Shown here piece by piece: positions 34,663-48,838 of a stretch of 64,000 nt of DNA. The notes beneath the pieces are model-generated. The model was given only the letters and a program-made list of their open reading frames with translations, was not told the DNA's origin and made no database searches. The stretch is taken from contig NC_016109.1 in assembly GCF_000269985.1 (NCBI RefSeq), positions 2,232,001-2,296,000 of the forward strand. The letters run 5' to 3'. The stretch comes from Kitasatospora setae KM-6054. GTDB lineage: Bacteria > Actinomycetota > Actinomycetes > Streptomycetales > Streptomycetaceae. Both the position numbers and the translations under genes were made by a program. The stretch's first letter is position 1. Each line of letters begins with the position of its first letter.

Positions 34663-36090
34663 TCAGTTGTCGAGTTCGCCGATGTGGTGGACCCGCACCA
34701 GGTTGGTGGAGCCGGCCAGGCCGGGCGGGGAGCCGGCGGTGATGATCACGATGTCGCCGCGCTTGCAGCGGCCGAGGCTGAGCAGGGCGGAGTCGACCTG
34801 GGCGACGAGTTCGTCGGTGGTGGTGACGAACGGGCCGAGGAAGGTCTCCACGCCCCAGGTGAGGGCCAACTGGCTGCGGACGGCGGGCTCGTAGGTGAAG
34901 GCGAGGACCGGGATCGGGGAGCGGTAGCGGGTCAGCCGGCGGGCGGTGTCGCCGCTCTGGGTGAACGCGATCAGGTACTTGGCGTCCAGGAAGTCGCCGA
35001 TCTCGGCGGCGGCCCGGGCCACCGCGCCGCCCTGGGTGCGGGGCTTGCTGTTGGCGGTGAGTTCGGGCAGGCCGCCGGCGAGGATCTCCTCCTCGGCGGC
35101 CTCGACGATCCGGGCCATGGTCTTGACGGTCTCGACCGGGTACTTGCCGACCGAGGTCTCGCCGGAGAGCATCACCGCGTCGGTGCCGTCCAGCACCGCG
35201 TTGGCGACGTCGGACGCCTCGGCCCGGGTGGGCCGGGAGGCGTTGATCATCGAGTCCAGCATCTGGGTCGCGACGATCACCGGCTTGGCGTTGCGCTTGG
35301 CCAGCTTGACCGCCCGCTTCTGGACGATCGGCACCTGCTCCAGCGGGAGTTCGACGCCCAGGTCGCCGCGGGCGACCATGATGCCGTCGAAGGCGTCCAC
35401 GATGGACTCCAGGTTCTCCACCGCCTGCGGCTTCTCGATCTTGGCGATGACCGGGATCCGCCGGCCCTCCTCGGCCATGATCCGGTGCACCTCCTCGACG
35501 TCCTTCCCGCTGCGCACGAACGACAGCGCGATGATGTCGGCACCGGTCCGCAGGGCCCAGCGCAGGTCTTCGACGTCCTTGTCGGAGAGCGCGGGCACCG
35601 AGACGGCGACGCCGGGGAGGTTGAGGCCCTTGTGGTCGGAGACGAGGCCGCCCTCGATCACGATGCAGTGCACCCGGGGGCCCTCGACGTGGGTGACCTC
35701 CAGGCAGACCCGGCCGTCGTCGACCAGGATCCGCTCGCCGCGCGAGACGTCCGCGGCCAGGCCCTTGTACGTGGTGCCGCAGATCTCCCGGTCGCCCGGG
35801 ACGTCGTCGACGGTGATGGTGAACTCGTCCCCGCGCTCCAGCAGGACGGGCCCGTCGGCGAAGGTGGCGAGGCGGATCTTGGGGCCCTGGAGGTCGGCCA
35901 GCACACCGACGCTGCGGCCGGTCTCGTCCGCGGCCTTGCGGACGCGGTGGTAGCGGTCCTCGTGCTCCGCGTGGGAGCCGTGGCTGAGGTTCAGGCGGGC
36001 GATGTCCATGCCGGCGTCGACCAGGGCCTTGATCTGGTCGTACGAATCCGCGGCGGGCCCGAGAGTACAAACGATTTTTGCTCGGCGCAT
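34663..36090 (-). CDS. pyk: Pyruvate kinase
   Basis: Converts phosphoenolpyruvate and ADP to pyruvate and ATP. The 475-residue protein begins MRRAKIVCTLGPA and has the family signature (VIAKIEKPQAVENL, with the catalytic Lys), MVARGDLGVE (Mg/ATP site) and DSMINASRPTRAEASDVANAVLDGTDAVMLSGE. The C-terminal domain is standard. The start is the ATG at 36090; TAGGCT at 36098-36103 lies 7 bases upstream, so transcription may start at or next to the ATG (leaderless). Confidence 0.96.
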   Translation of the reverse strand: MRRAKIVCTLGPAADSYDQIKALVDAGMDIARLNLSHGSHAEHEDRYHRVRKAADETGRSVGVLADLQGPKIRLATFADGPVLLERGDEFTITVDDVPGDREICGTTYKGLAADVSRGERILVDDGRVCLEVTHVEGPRVHCIVIEGGLVSDHKGLNLPGVAVSVPALSDKDVEDLRWALRTGADIIALSFVRSGKDVEEVHRIMAEEGRRIPVIAKIEKPQAVENLESIVDAFDGIMVARGDLGVELPLEQVPIVQKRAVKLAKRNAKPVIVATQMLDSMINASRPTRAEASDVANAVLDGTDAVMLSGETSVGKYPVETVKTMARIVEAAEEEILAGGLPELTANSKPRTQGGAVARAAAEIGDFLDAKYLIAFTQSGDTARRLTRYRSPIPVLAFTYEPAVRSQLALTWGVETFLGPFVTTTDELVAQVDSALLSLGRCKRGDIVIITAGSPPGLAGSTNLVRVHHIGELDN

Positions 36091-36434
36091 ACAGCAGAGC
36101 CTAGGCATTACCGGGTCGTAACAGCGCGGTTCCGGCCAGTCCCACCATGGCAGTTGGCGAAAGATTCGGTGAACGACCCCCGCGCGCACGGCGGGTGGCG
36201 GACGGGGTGAGCGACCGGCCCTCGCGTTGACGCACGCGCGTGCGGGCCGGGAGCGGCGGCGTCACGCGCGGGTCACCGGCTCCTCACCTGTTGGACGGCG
36301 TTTGGGGCTGGCCCCGGCGGCCCGGAACCGGCAGACTGCCACTCGCTTCTCTACGCGCGTCACCCCGGGTGGCGGGGCGTCATCCGCCCTGCCCCGGAGG
36401 CCCGCTGACCGCCCGGCCCGACTTGGAGTCCCCG
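36091..36434. promoter_or_regulatory. pyk / nucleotidase divergent region with a possible PHO box
   Basis: 344 bp between divergent genes. Bases 36259-36291 are three 11-base units, each with TCAC at the same place (36262, 36273, 36284). This matches the spacing of PhoP direct-repeat units (GTTCACC-N4) in Streptomyces. A 14-bp palindrome CGCACGCGCGTGCG (36231-36244) precedes it. An inverse GGTGAAC occurs at about 36169-36175. On the left, TAGGCT (36098-36103) is a possible pyk -10. No small gene is visible. Confidence 0.45.
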
Positions 36435-38270
36435 ATGTCCCTGAACCGCCGTGACTTCGTCACCCGCTCCGCCGCCACCGCGGCCGGGGCCGCCCTGGCC
36501 GGCGGCCTGACCGCCGCCGCGGCCACCCCCGCCGCCGCCGCGGACCTCGACCGGGACGACGCCCGCGGCCGGGGCCCCGTCCCGTTCAAGGCCACCTTCA
36601 CCGTGATGGGCACCACCGACCTGCACGGCCACGTCCTCAACTGGGAGTACTTCACCGACTCCGAGTACGACGACAAGGCGCACAACGACGTCGGCCTGGC
36701 CAAGATCTCCACCCTGGTCGAGCAGGTCCGGCAGGAGAAGGGCCGCGGCCGGACCCTGCTGATCGACGCCGGCGACACCATCCAGGGCACCCAGCTCTCG
36801 TACTACTTCGCCCGGGTCGAGCCGATCACCGGCAAGAAGGCGCCGCGCCACCCGATGGCCGCCGCGATGAACGCCATCGGCTACGACGCCGCCGCGCTCG
36901 GCAACCACGAGTTCAACTACGGCATCCCGCTGCTGCGCGCCTACCAGGACCAGCTGGACTTCCCGCTGCTGGGCGCCAACGCGGTGCACGTCAAGAGCGA
37001 GAAGCCGGCCTTCCCGCCGTACGTCATCCGCGAGCTGCGGCTCGGCCACGGCCGCCCGATCCGGGTCGGCGTCCTCGGCCTGACCAACCCCGGCATCGCG
37101 ATCTGGGACAAGGCCAACGTGCAGGGCCAGCTGGCCTTCCCCGGCATCCCGGAGATCGCCGCGAAGTGGGTCCCGAAGGTCCGCGCGGCCGGCGCCGACG
37201 TGGTCGTGATCACCGCGCACACCGGCGTGGACGGCGGCTCCTCCTGGGGCGACCAGCTCCCGTACGCGGAGAACGCGGGCGCCGAGATCGCCGCGACCGT
37301 CCCCGGCGTCGACGCGATCCTGGTCGGCCACGCCCACAAGGAGATCCCGCAGCGGATCGTGGTCAACCAGCAGACCGGCCGGAACGTCGTGCTCTCCGAA
37401 CCCGCGCTCTGGGGCGAGCGGCTGACCTGCTTCGACTTCGAGGTCGAGTACGCCCGCGGCCAGTGGACCGTCACCGGCGTCAGCGCGCGGCTGCTGAACT
37501 CCAACACCGTCGCCGAGGACCCGAAGATCGTCAAGCTGGTCGCCGACCAGCACAAGAAGGTCGTCGCCTACGTCAACCAGGTCATCGGCAGCTGCAAGGA
37601 GAGCCTCTCCATCGCCGACGCCCGGTTCAAGGACACCCCGATCATCGACCTGATCGGCAAGGTCCAGGCCGACGCCGTCCGGGACGCGCTGGCCGGCGGC
37701 CCGTACGCGGGCCTGCCGGTGCTGGCCCAGGCCGCGCCGTTCAACCGCACCGCGGTCATCCCGGCCGGCGAGGTCAAGCTGCGCGACGCGGCCGGCCTCT
37801 ACATCTACGAGAACACCCTGGAGGCCCGGATCCTGACCGGCGCCCAGCTCAAGGACTACCTGGAGTACTCCGCCAAGTACTACGCCCGGCTCGCCCCCGG
37901 CGACGTGGTCAACCCGGACACCCTGACCAACCAGGCCAACAACACCCCCGACTACAACTACGACTCGATCTACGGCCTGTCGTACGACATCGACATCGCG
38001 CAGCCGGTCGGCAGCCGGATCACCAAGCTGTCGTACCAGGGCGCGCCGCTCGACCCGGCCGCCGAGTTCGTCCTCGCGGTCAACAACTACCGCGCCAGCG
38101 GCGGCGGCAACTTCCCGCACGTGGCGGCCGCCCGGCAGGTGTGGGCGAACTCCGACGAGATCCGCAACACCATGATCGCTTGGGTGAAGGCCAAGGGCGT
38201 CATCGACCCGGCCGACTTCTACGGCAAGAGCACCTGGCGCCTGGTCCGGGCCGGCGTCCCGGTCTTCTAG
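36435..38270 (+). CDS. Tat-exported 5'-nucleotidase / bifunctional metallophosphatase
   Basis: A 611-residue secreted enzyme that removes phosphate from nucleotides. The twin-arginine signal NRRDFVTRSAATAAGAALAGG is followed by AAAATPAAAA before the mature chain. Metallophosphatase motifs: TTDLHGHV, DAGDTIQG, GNHEFNYG, ITAHTGVD and VGHAHKE bind the two metals. The C-terminal 5'-nucleotidase domain starts near residue 385. ATG 36435 follows GGAG by 6 bases. The candidate PHO box upstream fits a phosphate-scavenging role. It is probably folded before export, as is usual for Tat substrates with metal centres. Confidence 0.92.
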   Translation: MSLNRRDFVTRSAATAAGAALAGGLTAAAATPAAAADLDRDDARGRGPVPFKATFTVMGTTDLHGHVLNWEYFTDSEYDDKAHNDVGLAKISTLVEQVRQEKGRGRTLLIDAGDTIQGTQLSYYFARVEPITGKKAPRHPMAAAMNAIGYDAAALGNHEFNYGIPLLRAYQDQLDFPLLGANAVHVKSEKPAFPPYVIRELRLGHGRPIRVGVLGLTNPGIAIWDKANVQGQLAFPGIPEIAAKWVPKVRAAGADVVVITAHTGVDGGSSWGDQLPYAENAGAEIAATVPGVDAILVGHAHKEIPQRIVVNQQTGRNVVLSEPALWGERLTCFDFEVEYARGQWTVTGVSARLLNSNTVAEDPKIVKLVADQHKKVVAYVNQVIGSCKESLSIADARFKDTPIIDLIGKVQADAVRDALAGGPYAGLPVLAQAAPFNRTAVIPAGEVKLRDAAGLYIYENTLEARILTGAQLKDYLEYSAKYYARLAPGDVVNPDTLTNQANNTPDYNYDSIYGLSYDIDIAQPVGSRITKLSYQGAPLDPAAEFVLAVNNYRASGGGNFPHVAAARQVWANSDEIRNTMIAWVKAKGVIDPADFYGKSTWRLVRAGVPVF

Positions 38271-38315
38271 GCCGCGCACCAACGCGACCCACCGCGACGC
38301 CACCGCGACGCCCCA

Positions 38316-38347
38316 GGGCCGTCCGGGAGTCCGCTCCCGGACGGCCC
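38316..38347 (+). terminator. Nucleotidase terminator
   Basis: A perfect 14-bp stem (38316-38329 with 38334-38347) and TCCG loop, followed by TTCC, 45 bases after the nucleotidase stop. Confidence 0.85.
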
Positions 38348-38433
38348 TTCCGCGCGCCCGGGAACCGCTCCCGGCCCCGGCCCGTCCAACCCCCGCCCGA
38401 GCGACGGGCCACGAACCAGGGGGACGACGGGAC

Positions 38434-39417
38434 ATGCGCGCACGGAACACGGCACCGAGCACGGCACGGACGGCAGGCACCACCGCGCGGACGGCACTCG
38501 CCGCGCTCGGCGCGGCGCTGCTGCTCGCCGCCTGCGGGACGGGCCCGCACAGCACCCCGGTGCCGGGCGCCCCGGCCGGCCCCGCGCTGGTCACCGCCGG
38601 GCCCGAGGTCCGGCCCGCCACCGGGGCCGCCGCCGAGCAGGCCGCGCGGGTCGCCGCCGCCTGGCCCGGCTCGGCCGCCCGGCAGGCGTGGGAGCGCGGC
38701 TACTACCCGCTCGACGCGCCCGAGGAGTGGCTGCCCGCCGGGGCCTTCCACAGCGGCGCCGACAAGGCCGCCTACCTGGAGGGCCGGTTCGACCTGCGGG
38801 CCGCCCTGCCGGTGTCCGTCGCCGACACCGCCGAGGTCCGGTTCGCCGACGGCGGCAGCCTCGTCCTGCCGCAGCGCTCCGCCAAGGACGCGTACGACTG
38901 GCTGACCCGCGCCGCCGGCACCTGCCACGCGGACTGCGACGCCCGGCTGACCGTCACCGCCGTCCGGCCCGGCAGCGCCACCGTCACCACCAGCCGCGGC
39001 CGGGCCACCATCCCCACCTGGGAGTTCACCGTCACCGGCTACGACGAGCCGTTCCGCTACCCCGCCGTCCTCCCGCAGCAGCCGCCGGCCGCGCCCGACC
39101 CGTCCCCGACCTGGTCGGGCGACGGCCTGCCGGCCGTGCTGCGGCAGGTCTCCGCCGACGGGCTGGTGCTCACCGCGGGCGTCGCCTTCGGCTGCGCCAC
39201 CGTCGACCCGGGCACCGTCTACGAGACCGACCAGGCGGTCGTCCTGATCGGCCGCGCCACCCCGCGCACCCTCGGCCCGAACCAGGTCTGCGACGCCTCG
39301 CTCACGATGGCCCCGGTCGAGTTCCGGCTGGCCCGGCCGCTCGGCACCCGCGTCGTCCTGGGCCTCGCCGACGGCCGCCCGCAAATCCCGGTGCCGACCG
39401 GCGGGTTCGCCAAGTAG
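38434..39417 (+). CDS. Lipoprotein of unknown function
   Basis: A 327-residue exported lipoprotein: signal with lipobox LLAAC (Cys about residue 30) and a Pro/Ala-rich mature start. Cysteines at HADCDA/TCHAD, FGCATVD and VCDASL suggest disulfides. Conserved-looking stretches WERGYYPLDAPEEWLP and FRYPAVLPQQPP are seen, but no known family was recognised. It lies between the nucleotidase and a GNAT gene, all on the plus strand. Confidence 0.72.
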   Translation: MRARNTAPSTARTAGTTARTALAALGAALLLAACGTGPHSTPVPGAPAGPALVTAGPEVRPATGAAAEQAARVAAAWPGSAARQAWERGYYPLDAPEEWLPAGAFHSGADKAAYLEGRFDLRAALPVSVADTAEVRFADGGSLVLPQRSAKDAYDWLTRAAGTCHADCDARLTVTAVRPGSATVTTSRGRATIPTWEFTVTGYDEPFRYPAVLPQQPPAAPDPSPTWSGDGLPAVLRQVSADGLVLTAGVAFGCATVDPGTVYETDQAVVLIGRATPRTLGPNQVCDASLTMAPVEFRLARPLGTRVVLGLADGRPQIPVPTGGFAK

Positions 39418-39458
39418 CCTGCGGCTACCCTCGTTCCACCCGATCACCGGGAGTGCTC

Positions 39459-39956
39459 TTGCTCACCACCGACCGCCTCGTGCTGCGCCCCTGGGAGCCG
39501 GCCGACCGCGACCGCGCCTACGACATCTACTCCCGCTGGGAGGTCGCCCGCTGGCTCGGCAGCACCCCGCGCGCCCTCGCCGACCCGGCCGAGGCCGACG
39601 ACCTGATCGCCCGCTTCCGGGGGCGCAGCTCCCCGGACGGCCGCCGCGGCGTCTGGGCCGCCGAGCTCCGCGACACCGGCGTCATCGCCGGGACGGTCAT
39701 CCTGATCCCGATCCCGGACGGCGACGGCGAGGTCGAGGTCGGCTGGCACTTCCACCCGGACAGCTGGGGCCGCGGCTACGCCACCGAGGCCGCCCGCGCC
39801 GTCCTCGACCACGCGGCCCTCCCCGAGGTCCACGCGCTCACCCGCCCCGACAACACCCCGTCGCAGGCGGTCTGCCGCCGCCTCGGCATGACTCCCCTGG
39901 GCCGCACCGACCGCTGGTACGGCACCGAGCTGGAGGTCTTCCGGCTCACCCGCTGA
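39459..39956 (+). CDS. GNAT-family N-acetyltransferase
   Basis: A 165-residue RimJ/RimL-like acetyltransferase (Acetyltransf_3): starts LTTDRLVLRPWEPADRD, has VEVGWHFHPDSWGRGYATEAA (acetyl-CoA P-loop region) and NTPSQAVCRRLGM near the end. The start is uncertain: TTG 39459 (GGGAG 5 bases upstream) is preferred over GTG 39453, which lies inside the GGGAG. Substrate unknown. Confidence 0.85.
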   Translation: MLTTDRLVLRPWEPADRDRAYDIYSRWEVARWLGSTPRALADPAEADDLIARFRGRSSPDGRRGVWAAELRDTGVIAGTVILIPIPDGDGEVEVGWHFHPDSWGRGYATEAARAVLDHAALPEVHALTRPDNTPSQAVCRRLGMTPLGRTDRWYGTELEVFRLTR

Positions 39957-40034
39957 CCACCGGCCGGGGGCCGGGCCGGAACCCGCACCGGCCCGTCCCC
40001 CGGCCCCGCGCGGCGCGGCACCCCGGGGTGCGCC

Positions 40035-41492
40035 CTAGAACGGGAAGCGCGACCGCCCGTGCTGGATCGAGATCCACTTGACGGTGGTGAACGCGTCCAG
40101 GCTGGCGTCGCCGTTGAGCCGCCCGCCGCCGGAGCCCTTCTCGCCGCCGAACGGCACCAGCGGCTCGTCCGCGATCGTCCCGTCGTTGACGTGGATCATG
40201 CCGGTGTCGATCCGCTGCGCGAACCGCACGCCGCGCTCGACGTCCGCGGTGTGGACCGCGCCGGAGAGGCCGAACGGGGTGTCGTTGGCGATCCGGACGG
40301 CCTCCTCCTCGCCGTCGAAGGGGATCAGCAGCGCGACCGGCCCGAAGACCTCGCGGCGCAGGATCGGGTCCTCGGCCGGGATGTCGGTGAGGACGGTCGG
40401 GCGGACCAGGGTGCCGACGGTGGCGCCGTGCAGCAGGGCCCGGGCGCCGGCCGCCAGCACGCGGTCGACCTCGGCGGTGATGTGCTCGGCCTGGGCGGAG
40501 TTGATCAGCGGGCCGAGCTGGGTGGCGGGGTCGCCGGGGTCGCCGACGGAGAGCGAGGCGACCTTGGCGGTGAACTTCTCGCCGAACTCGGCGAACAGCG
40601 CCCGGTCGACCAGGATCCGGTTGGCGGCCATGCAGATCTGGCCCTGGTGGACGAAGCGGCTGGCGACGGCGGCGTCCACCGCGTAGTCGACGTCGGCGTC
40701 GTCGAGGACGACCAGCGCGCTGTTGCCGCCGAGTTCGAGGACGGTGCGCTTGAGGTGCGCGGCGGCGACGGCGGCGACGTGCCGGCCGACGGTGTCGGAG
40801 CCGGTGAAGGCGATCACCTTGGGCACCGGGTGCTCGATGAACGCGTCGCCGATCTCGGCGATGTCGGTGAGGACGACGTTCAGCAGGCCGGCGGGCAGCC
40901 CGGCCTCCTCGAAGATCCGGGCGATCAGGGTGCCGCCGGCCACCGGGGCGTCCTGGTGCGGCTTGAGGACGACGGCGTTGCCGAGGGCGAGCGCGGGGGC
41001 GACGGCCTTCAGCGAGAGGAAGACCGGGGCGTTGAACGGGCTGATCACGCCGACCACGCCGACCGGGAGGCGGTAGAGCCGGTTCTCCTTGCCGGGCACC
41101 GGCGAGGGCAGGATCCGGCCCTCGGCGCGCAGCGCGAGCGAACCGGCCTCCCGCAGCATGTCCTTGACCAGGGAGAGTTCGAAGCCGGACTTCATCAGGG
41201 TGCCGCCGAGCTCGACGGTCATCACCTGGAGGATCTCCGCCTCGCGCTCCTCGACCACCCGCAGCGCGCGCTCGAAGACCAGCCGCCGCTCGTACGGGCT
41301 GGCGGCGGCCCAGGCGGGCTGGGCGCGTTCGGCGGCGCGGTAGGCCAGGTCGACCTCCTCGACGGTGGCGACCGTGTAGGAGGCGAGCTTCTCCCCGCTG
41401 TAGGGATCGAGGTCGACGATGTCCCAGGAGCCGGTGCCCGGCCGCCACTGGCCGTCGATGTACTGCTGGGCGAGTTCCGCGATCAAGGACAT
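40035..41492 (-). CDS. NAD(P)-dependent aldehyde dehydrogenase (benzaldehyde/vanillin type)
   Basis: A 485-residue aldehyde dehydrogenase: LELGGNS with the general-base Glu about residue 253 and GQICMA with the catalytic Cys about 287; FTGSDTVG is the NAD-binding loop. The overall pattern is closest to aromatic-aldehyde (benzaldehyde, vanillin) dehydrogenases. ATG 41492 follows AAAGGGA; an in-frame ATG lies 9 codons earlier. It sits 57 bases downstream of an XRE/DUF5753 regulator, on the same strand, so the regulator may affect it. Confidence 0.88.
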   Translation of the reverse strand: MSLIAELAQQYIDGQWRPGTGSWDIVDLDPYSGEKLASYTVATVEEVDLAYRAAERAQPAWAAASPYERRLVFERALRVVEEREAEILQVMTVELGGTLMKSGFELSLVKDMLREAGSLALRAEGRILPSPVPGKENRLYRLPVGVVGVISPFNAPVFLSLKAVAPALALGNAVVLKPHQDAPVAGGTLIARIFEEAGLPAGLLNVVLTDIAEIGDAFIEHPVPKVIAFTGSDTVGRHVAAVAAAHLKRTVLELGGNSALVVLDDADVDYAVDAAVASRFVHQGQICMAANRILVDRALFAEFGEKFTAKVASLSVGDPGDPATQLGPLINSAQAEHITAEVDRVLAAGARALLHGATVGTLVRPTVLTDIPAEDPILRREVFGPVALLIPFDGEEEAVRIANDTPFGLSGAVHTADVERGVRFAQRIDTGMIHVNDGTIADEPLVPFGGEKGSGGGRLNGDASLDAFTTVKWISIQHGRSRFPF

Positions 41493-41549
41493 CGGATCCC
41501 TTTCGGCGCTGACGATCACCTACTGACGGATCATCATCTTAGTTGCGCG

Positions 41550-42419
41550 CTAGGATTCGTGGAGGATCTCCGCCAGAAGGCCCCGGGTCTCCTCCTCGGA
41601 GAGCGCCGCCGCCGACACCCGCTCCAGCGCCGCCGCGTACTCGGCCACCTCGACCGGCTTGTCCAGGTACAGCGCGGTGGTGAACTGCTCGACGTAGACC
41701 ACGTCCGCCAGGTCCGGCTCGGGGAAGCACAGCACGGTGAACGCCCCGCTGTCGGCGGCCAGCGCGCCCATCCCGAGCGGCAGCACCCGCAGGCTGATCG
41801 TCTCGCGCAGCGACAGCTCGGTCAGCCGGAGCAGCTGGCCGCGCATCACCTCGGGCCCGCCGCACGGGCGGCGCAGCGCCGTCTCGTCGACGATCAGCTC
41901 CAGCCGGGCGTCCGCGTCCTCGGCCAGGAAGCGCCGCTGCCGGCGCAGCCGCACCGCGGCCCGGCGCTCGATCTCCTCGGCGGGCGCGGCCGGGCTGCCG
42001 GCCCGCATCACCGCGTGCACGTACTCGGGGGTCTGCAGCAGGCCGGGCACGAACTGCACCTCGTAGCTGCGGACCAGGTCGGCCGCGTCCTCCAGGTTGA
42101 GGTACGTCTGGAACCAGCCGGGCACCACGTCACCGTAACCGTGCCACCAGGACGGGGCGTTGGTGCCGCCGACCAGGCCGAGCAGGGCCGACCTGGACTG
42201 CTCGTCGTCCACCCCGTAGAGGGTCAGCAGGTCGGCCACGTCACGCTGCTTGAAGCCGACCCGGCCGAGCTCCATCCGGCTGATCTTCGACTCGGACGCC
42301 CGGATCGAGTACCCGGCGTCCTCCCGGGTCACGCCGCGGGCCTCGCGCAGGCGCCGCAACTGGGCGCCCAACTGGATGCGACGCGCGGTCGCGCCGCTGC
42401 CCGTCTGCAGGCCCGTCAT
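41550..42419 (-). CDS. XRE-family regulator with DUF5753
   Basis: A 289-residue Streptomyces-type regulator: N-terminal HTH (LRRLREARGVTREDAGYSIRASESKISRMELGR, about residues 18-52) and C-terminal DUF5753 (FVPGLLQTPEYVHAVM, RRQRRF, LPLGMGALAADSGAFTVLCFPE). GGAGG lies 7 bases before ATG 42419. Genes of this type are often paired with a small DUF397 protein, which is absent here. Confidence 0.88.
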   Translation of the reverse strand: MTGLQTGSGATARRIQLGAQLRRLREARGVTREDAGYSIRASESKISRMELGRVGFKQRDVADLLTLYGVDDEQSRSALLGLVGGTNAPSWWHGYGDVVPGWFQTYLNLEDAADLVRSYEVQFVPGLLQTPEYVHAVMRAGSPAAPAEEIERRAAVRLRRQRRFLAEDADARLELIVDETALRRPCGGPEVMRGQLLRLTELSLRETISLRVLPLGMGALAADSGAFTVLCFPEPDLADVVYVEQFTTALYLDKPVEVAEYAAALERVSAAALSEEETRGLLAEILHES

Positions 42420-42789
42420 GCAAACCTCCGCCCCAGGTACGAACGCCAAGTGGACCCCGTGGGATGCAGTCTGCCACTGGGCGACGACACTCCGCGAGAT
42501 CCTTCCGGTATTTGGCCAATCCGTTGTACTGGCCGGGGTTTCGCCGCCGTTCAGGACAGTCCCGGCCGGACGCTCCCGGCCGGACCGCCGCCCGGACGCC
42601 CGTCCGCCGGGCCGCCCGCTGCGGGCCGTCTCCCGCGCACGCCCCCGGGAACGACAACGACGCCTGCCCTTACCTGGTCGGGGAGTGGGCAGGCGTCGCG
42701 ATGACCGGTTCCCGACGGCTCTGGCGGGGCGGTGTTTGTCGGCCGTACCCCCCTCACGGGGGGCTTGGGCGTTCTGGGGCGGTGGTCGG
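42420..42789. other. 370-bp gap between the XRE gene and gltD
   Basis: No gene is visible. The right side holds the gltD terminator. The XRE-gene promoter must lie at the left end; AT-rich sequence around 42510-42535 contains TGGCCA-type inverted repeats but no clear -35/-10 pair. Confidence 0.5.
42658..42698 (-). terminator. gltBD terminator
   Basis: A perfect 12-bp stem (42658-42669 with 42687-42698) and a 17-base loop, 92 bases after the gltD stop. Confidence 0.75.
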
Positions 42790-44242
42790 TCAGACCACCA
42801 GCGAGCGGTCGTTCGGCTTGATCGGGGCGGGGAGCGGGGTCTTGCCGCCCAGGTACCTGTCGACCGCGGAGGCGGCCGAACGGCCCTCCGCGATCGCCCA
42901 GACGATCAGCGACTGGCCGCGACCGGCGTCACCGCAAACGTACACCCCGTCGACGTTGGTGCCGAACTTGCCGTCGCGGGCGACGTTGCCGCGGGCGTCG
43001 AGGTCGACGCCGAGCTGCTCGACGAGGCCGTTCTTGACGTCGGTGCCGGTGAAGCCCATGGCGAGGGTGACGAGCTGGGCCGGGATGGCCTTCTCGCTGC
43101 CGGGGACGGGCTCGAACTTGCCGTCCTTGAACTCGACCTCGACCAGGTGCAGTTCCTGGACGTTGCCGTGCTCGTCGCCGGCGAAGTGGGTGGTGGAGAC
43201 GGAGTAGATCCGCTCGCCGCCCTCCTCGTGGGCCGAGGTGACCTTGTAGGTCATCGGCATGGTCGGCCAGGGCTGGTTGGCCGGGCGGTCCTCGGACGGC
43301 CGCGGCATGATCTCCAGCTGGGTGACCGAGAGGGCGCCCTGGCGGTGCGCGGTGCCGACGCAGTCCGCGCCGGTGTCGCCGCCGCCGATGACGACGACGT
43401 GCTTGCCCTTGGCCGAGATCGGGGAGTCGACGTAGTCGCCCTCCTGGACCTTGTTGGCCAGCGGCAGGTACTCCATCGCCTGGTGGACGCCGTTCAGCTC
43501 GCGGCCGGGGACCGGCAGGTCGCGGGCGGTGGTGGCGCCGGCCGCGATCACGACCGCGTCGAAGCGCGAGCGCAGGTCCTGGCCGCTGATGTCGACGCCG
43601 GCCTCGACGCCGGTGCGGAAGCGGGTGCCCTCCGCGCGCATCTGCTCGATGCGGCGGTTGATGTGGCGCTTCTCCATCTTGAACTCGGGGATGCCGTAGC
43701 GCAGCAGGCCGCCGATCCGGTCGGCGCGCTCGTACACCACCACGGTGTGGCCGGCCCGGGTGAGCTGCTGGGCGGCGGCCAGGCCGGCCGGGCCGGAGCC
43801 CACCACGGCGACGGTCTTGCCGGACAGCCGCTCCGGGACCTGCGGGGTGACCCCGCCGCGGTCCCAGGCCTTGTCGATGATGGTGACCTCGACGTTCTTG
43901 ATGGTCACCGCGTCCTGGTTGATGCCCAGGACGCACGCCGACTCGCACGGAGCCGGGCACAGACGGCCGGTGAACTCCGGGAAGTTGTTGGTGGCGTGCA
44001 GCCGCTCGATCGCGCCGGCCCAGTCGTCCCGGAAGGCGAGGTCGTTCCACTCGGGGATGAGGTTCCCGAGCGGGCAGCCGTTGTGGCAGAACGGGATGCC
44101 GCAGTCCATGCAGCGGCCGGCCTGCTTGGTGATGATCGGAAGGAGGCTGCGCTCGACGTAGACCTCGTTCCAGTCACGGAGCCGGACGTCCACCGGACGG
44201 CGCTCCGCCAGCTGCTTGGGCGTGGTCAGGAAGCCCTTGGGG

Positions 44243-44250
<8 letters not shown>
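42790..44250 (-). CDS. gltD: Glutamate synthase, small subunit
   Basis: The 486-residue beta subunit of NADPH-GOGAT. Cys 47, 50, 55 and 59 ([14 protein letters not shown]) and CPAPCESAC bind the two [4Fe-4S] clusters; [12 protein letters not shown] binds FAD and [12 protein letters not shown] binds NADPH. It passes electrons from NADPH to the large subunit. Its ATG overlaps the gltB stop by 8 bases, so translation is coupled. Confidence 0.96.

Positions 44251-48838
<4,588 letters not shown>

Noticed and set aside
36231..36244. 14-bp palindrome CGCACGCGCGTGCG as a regulator site
   Set aside because: It is mostly alternating CG/GC and could be chance in this GC-rich region; noted only as context for the PHO box.
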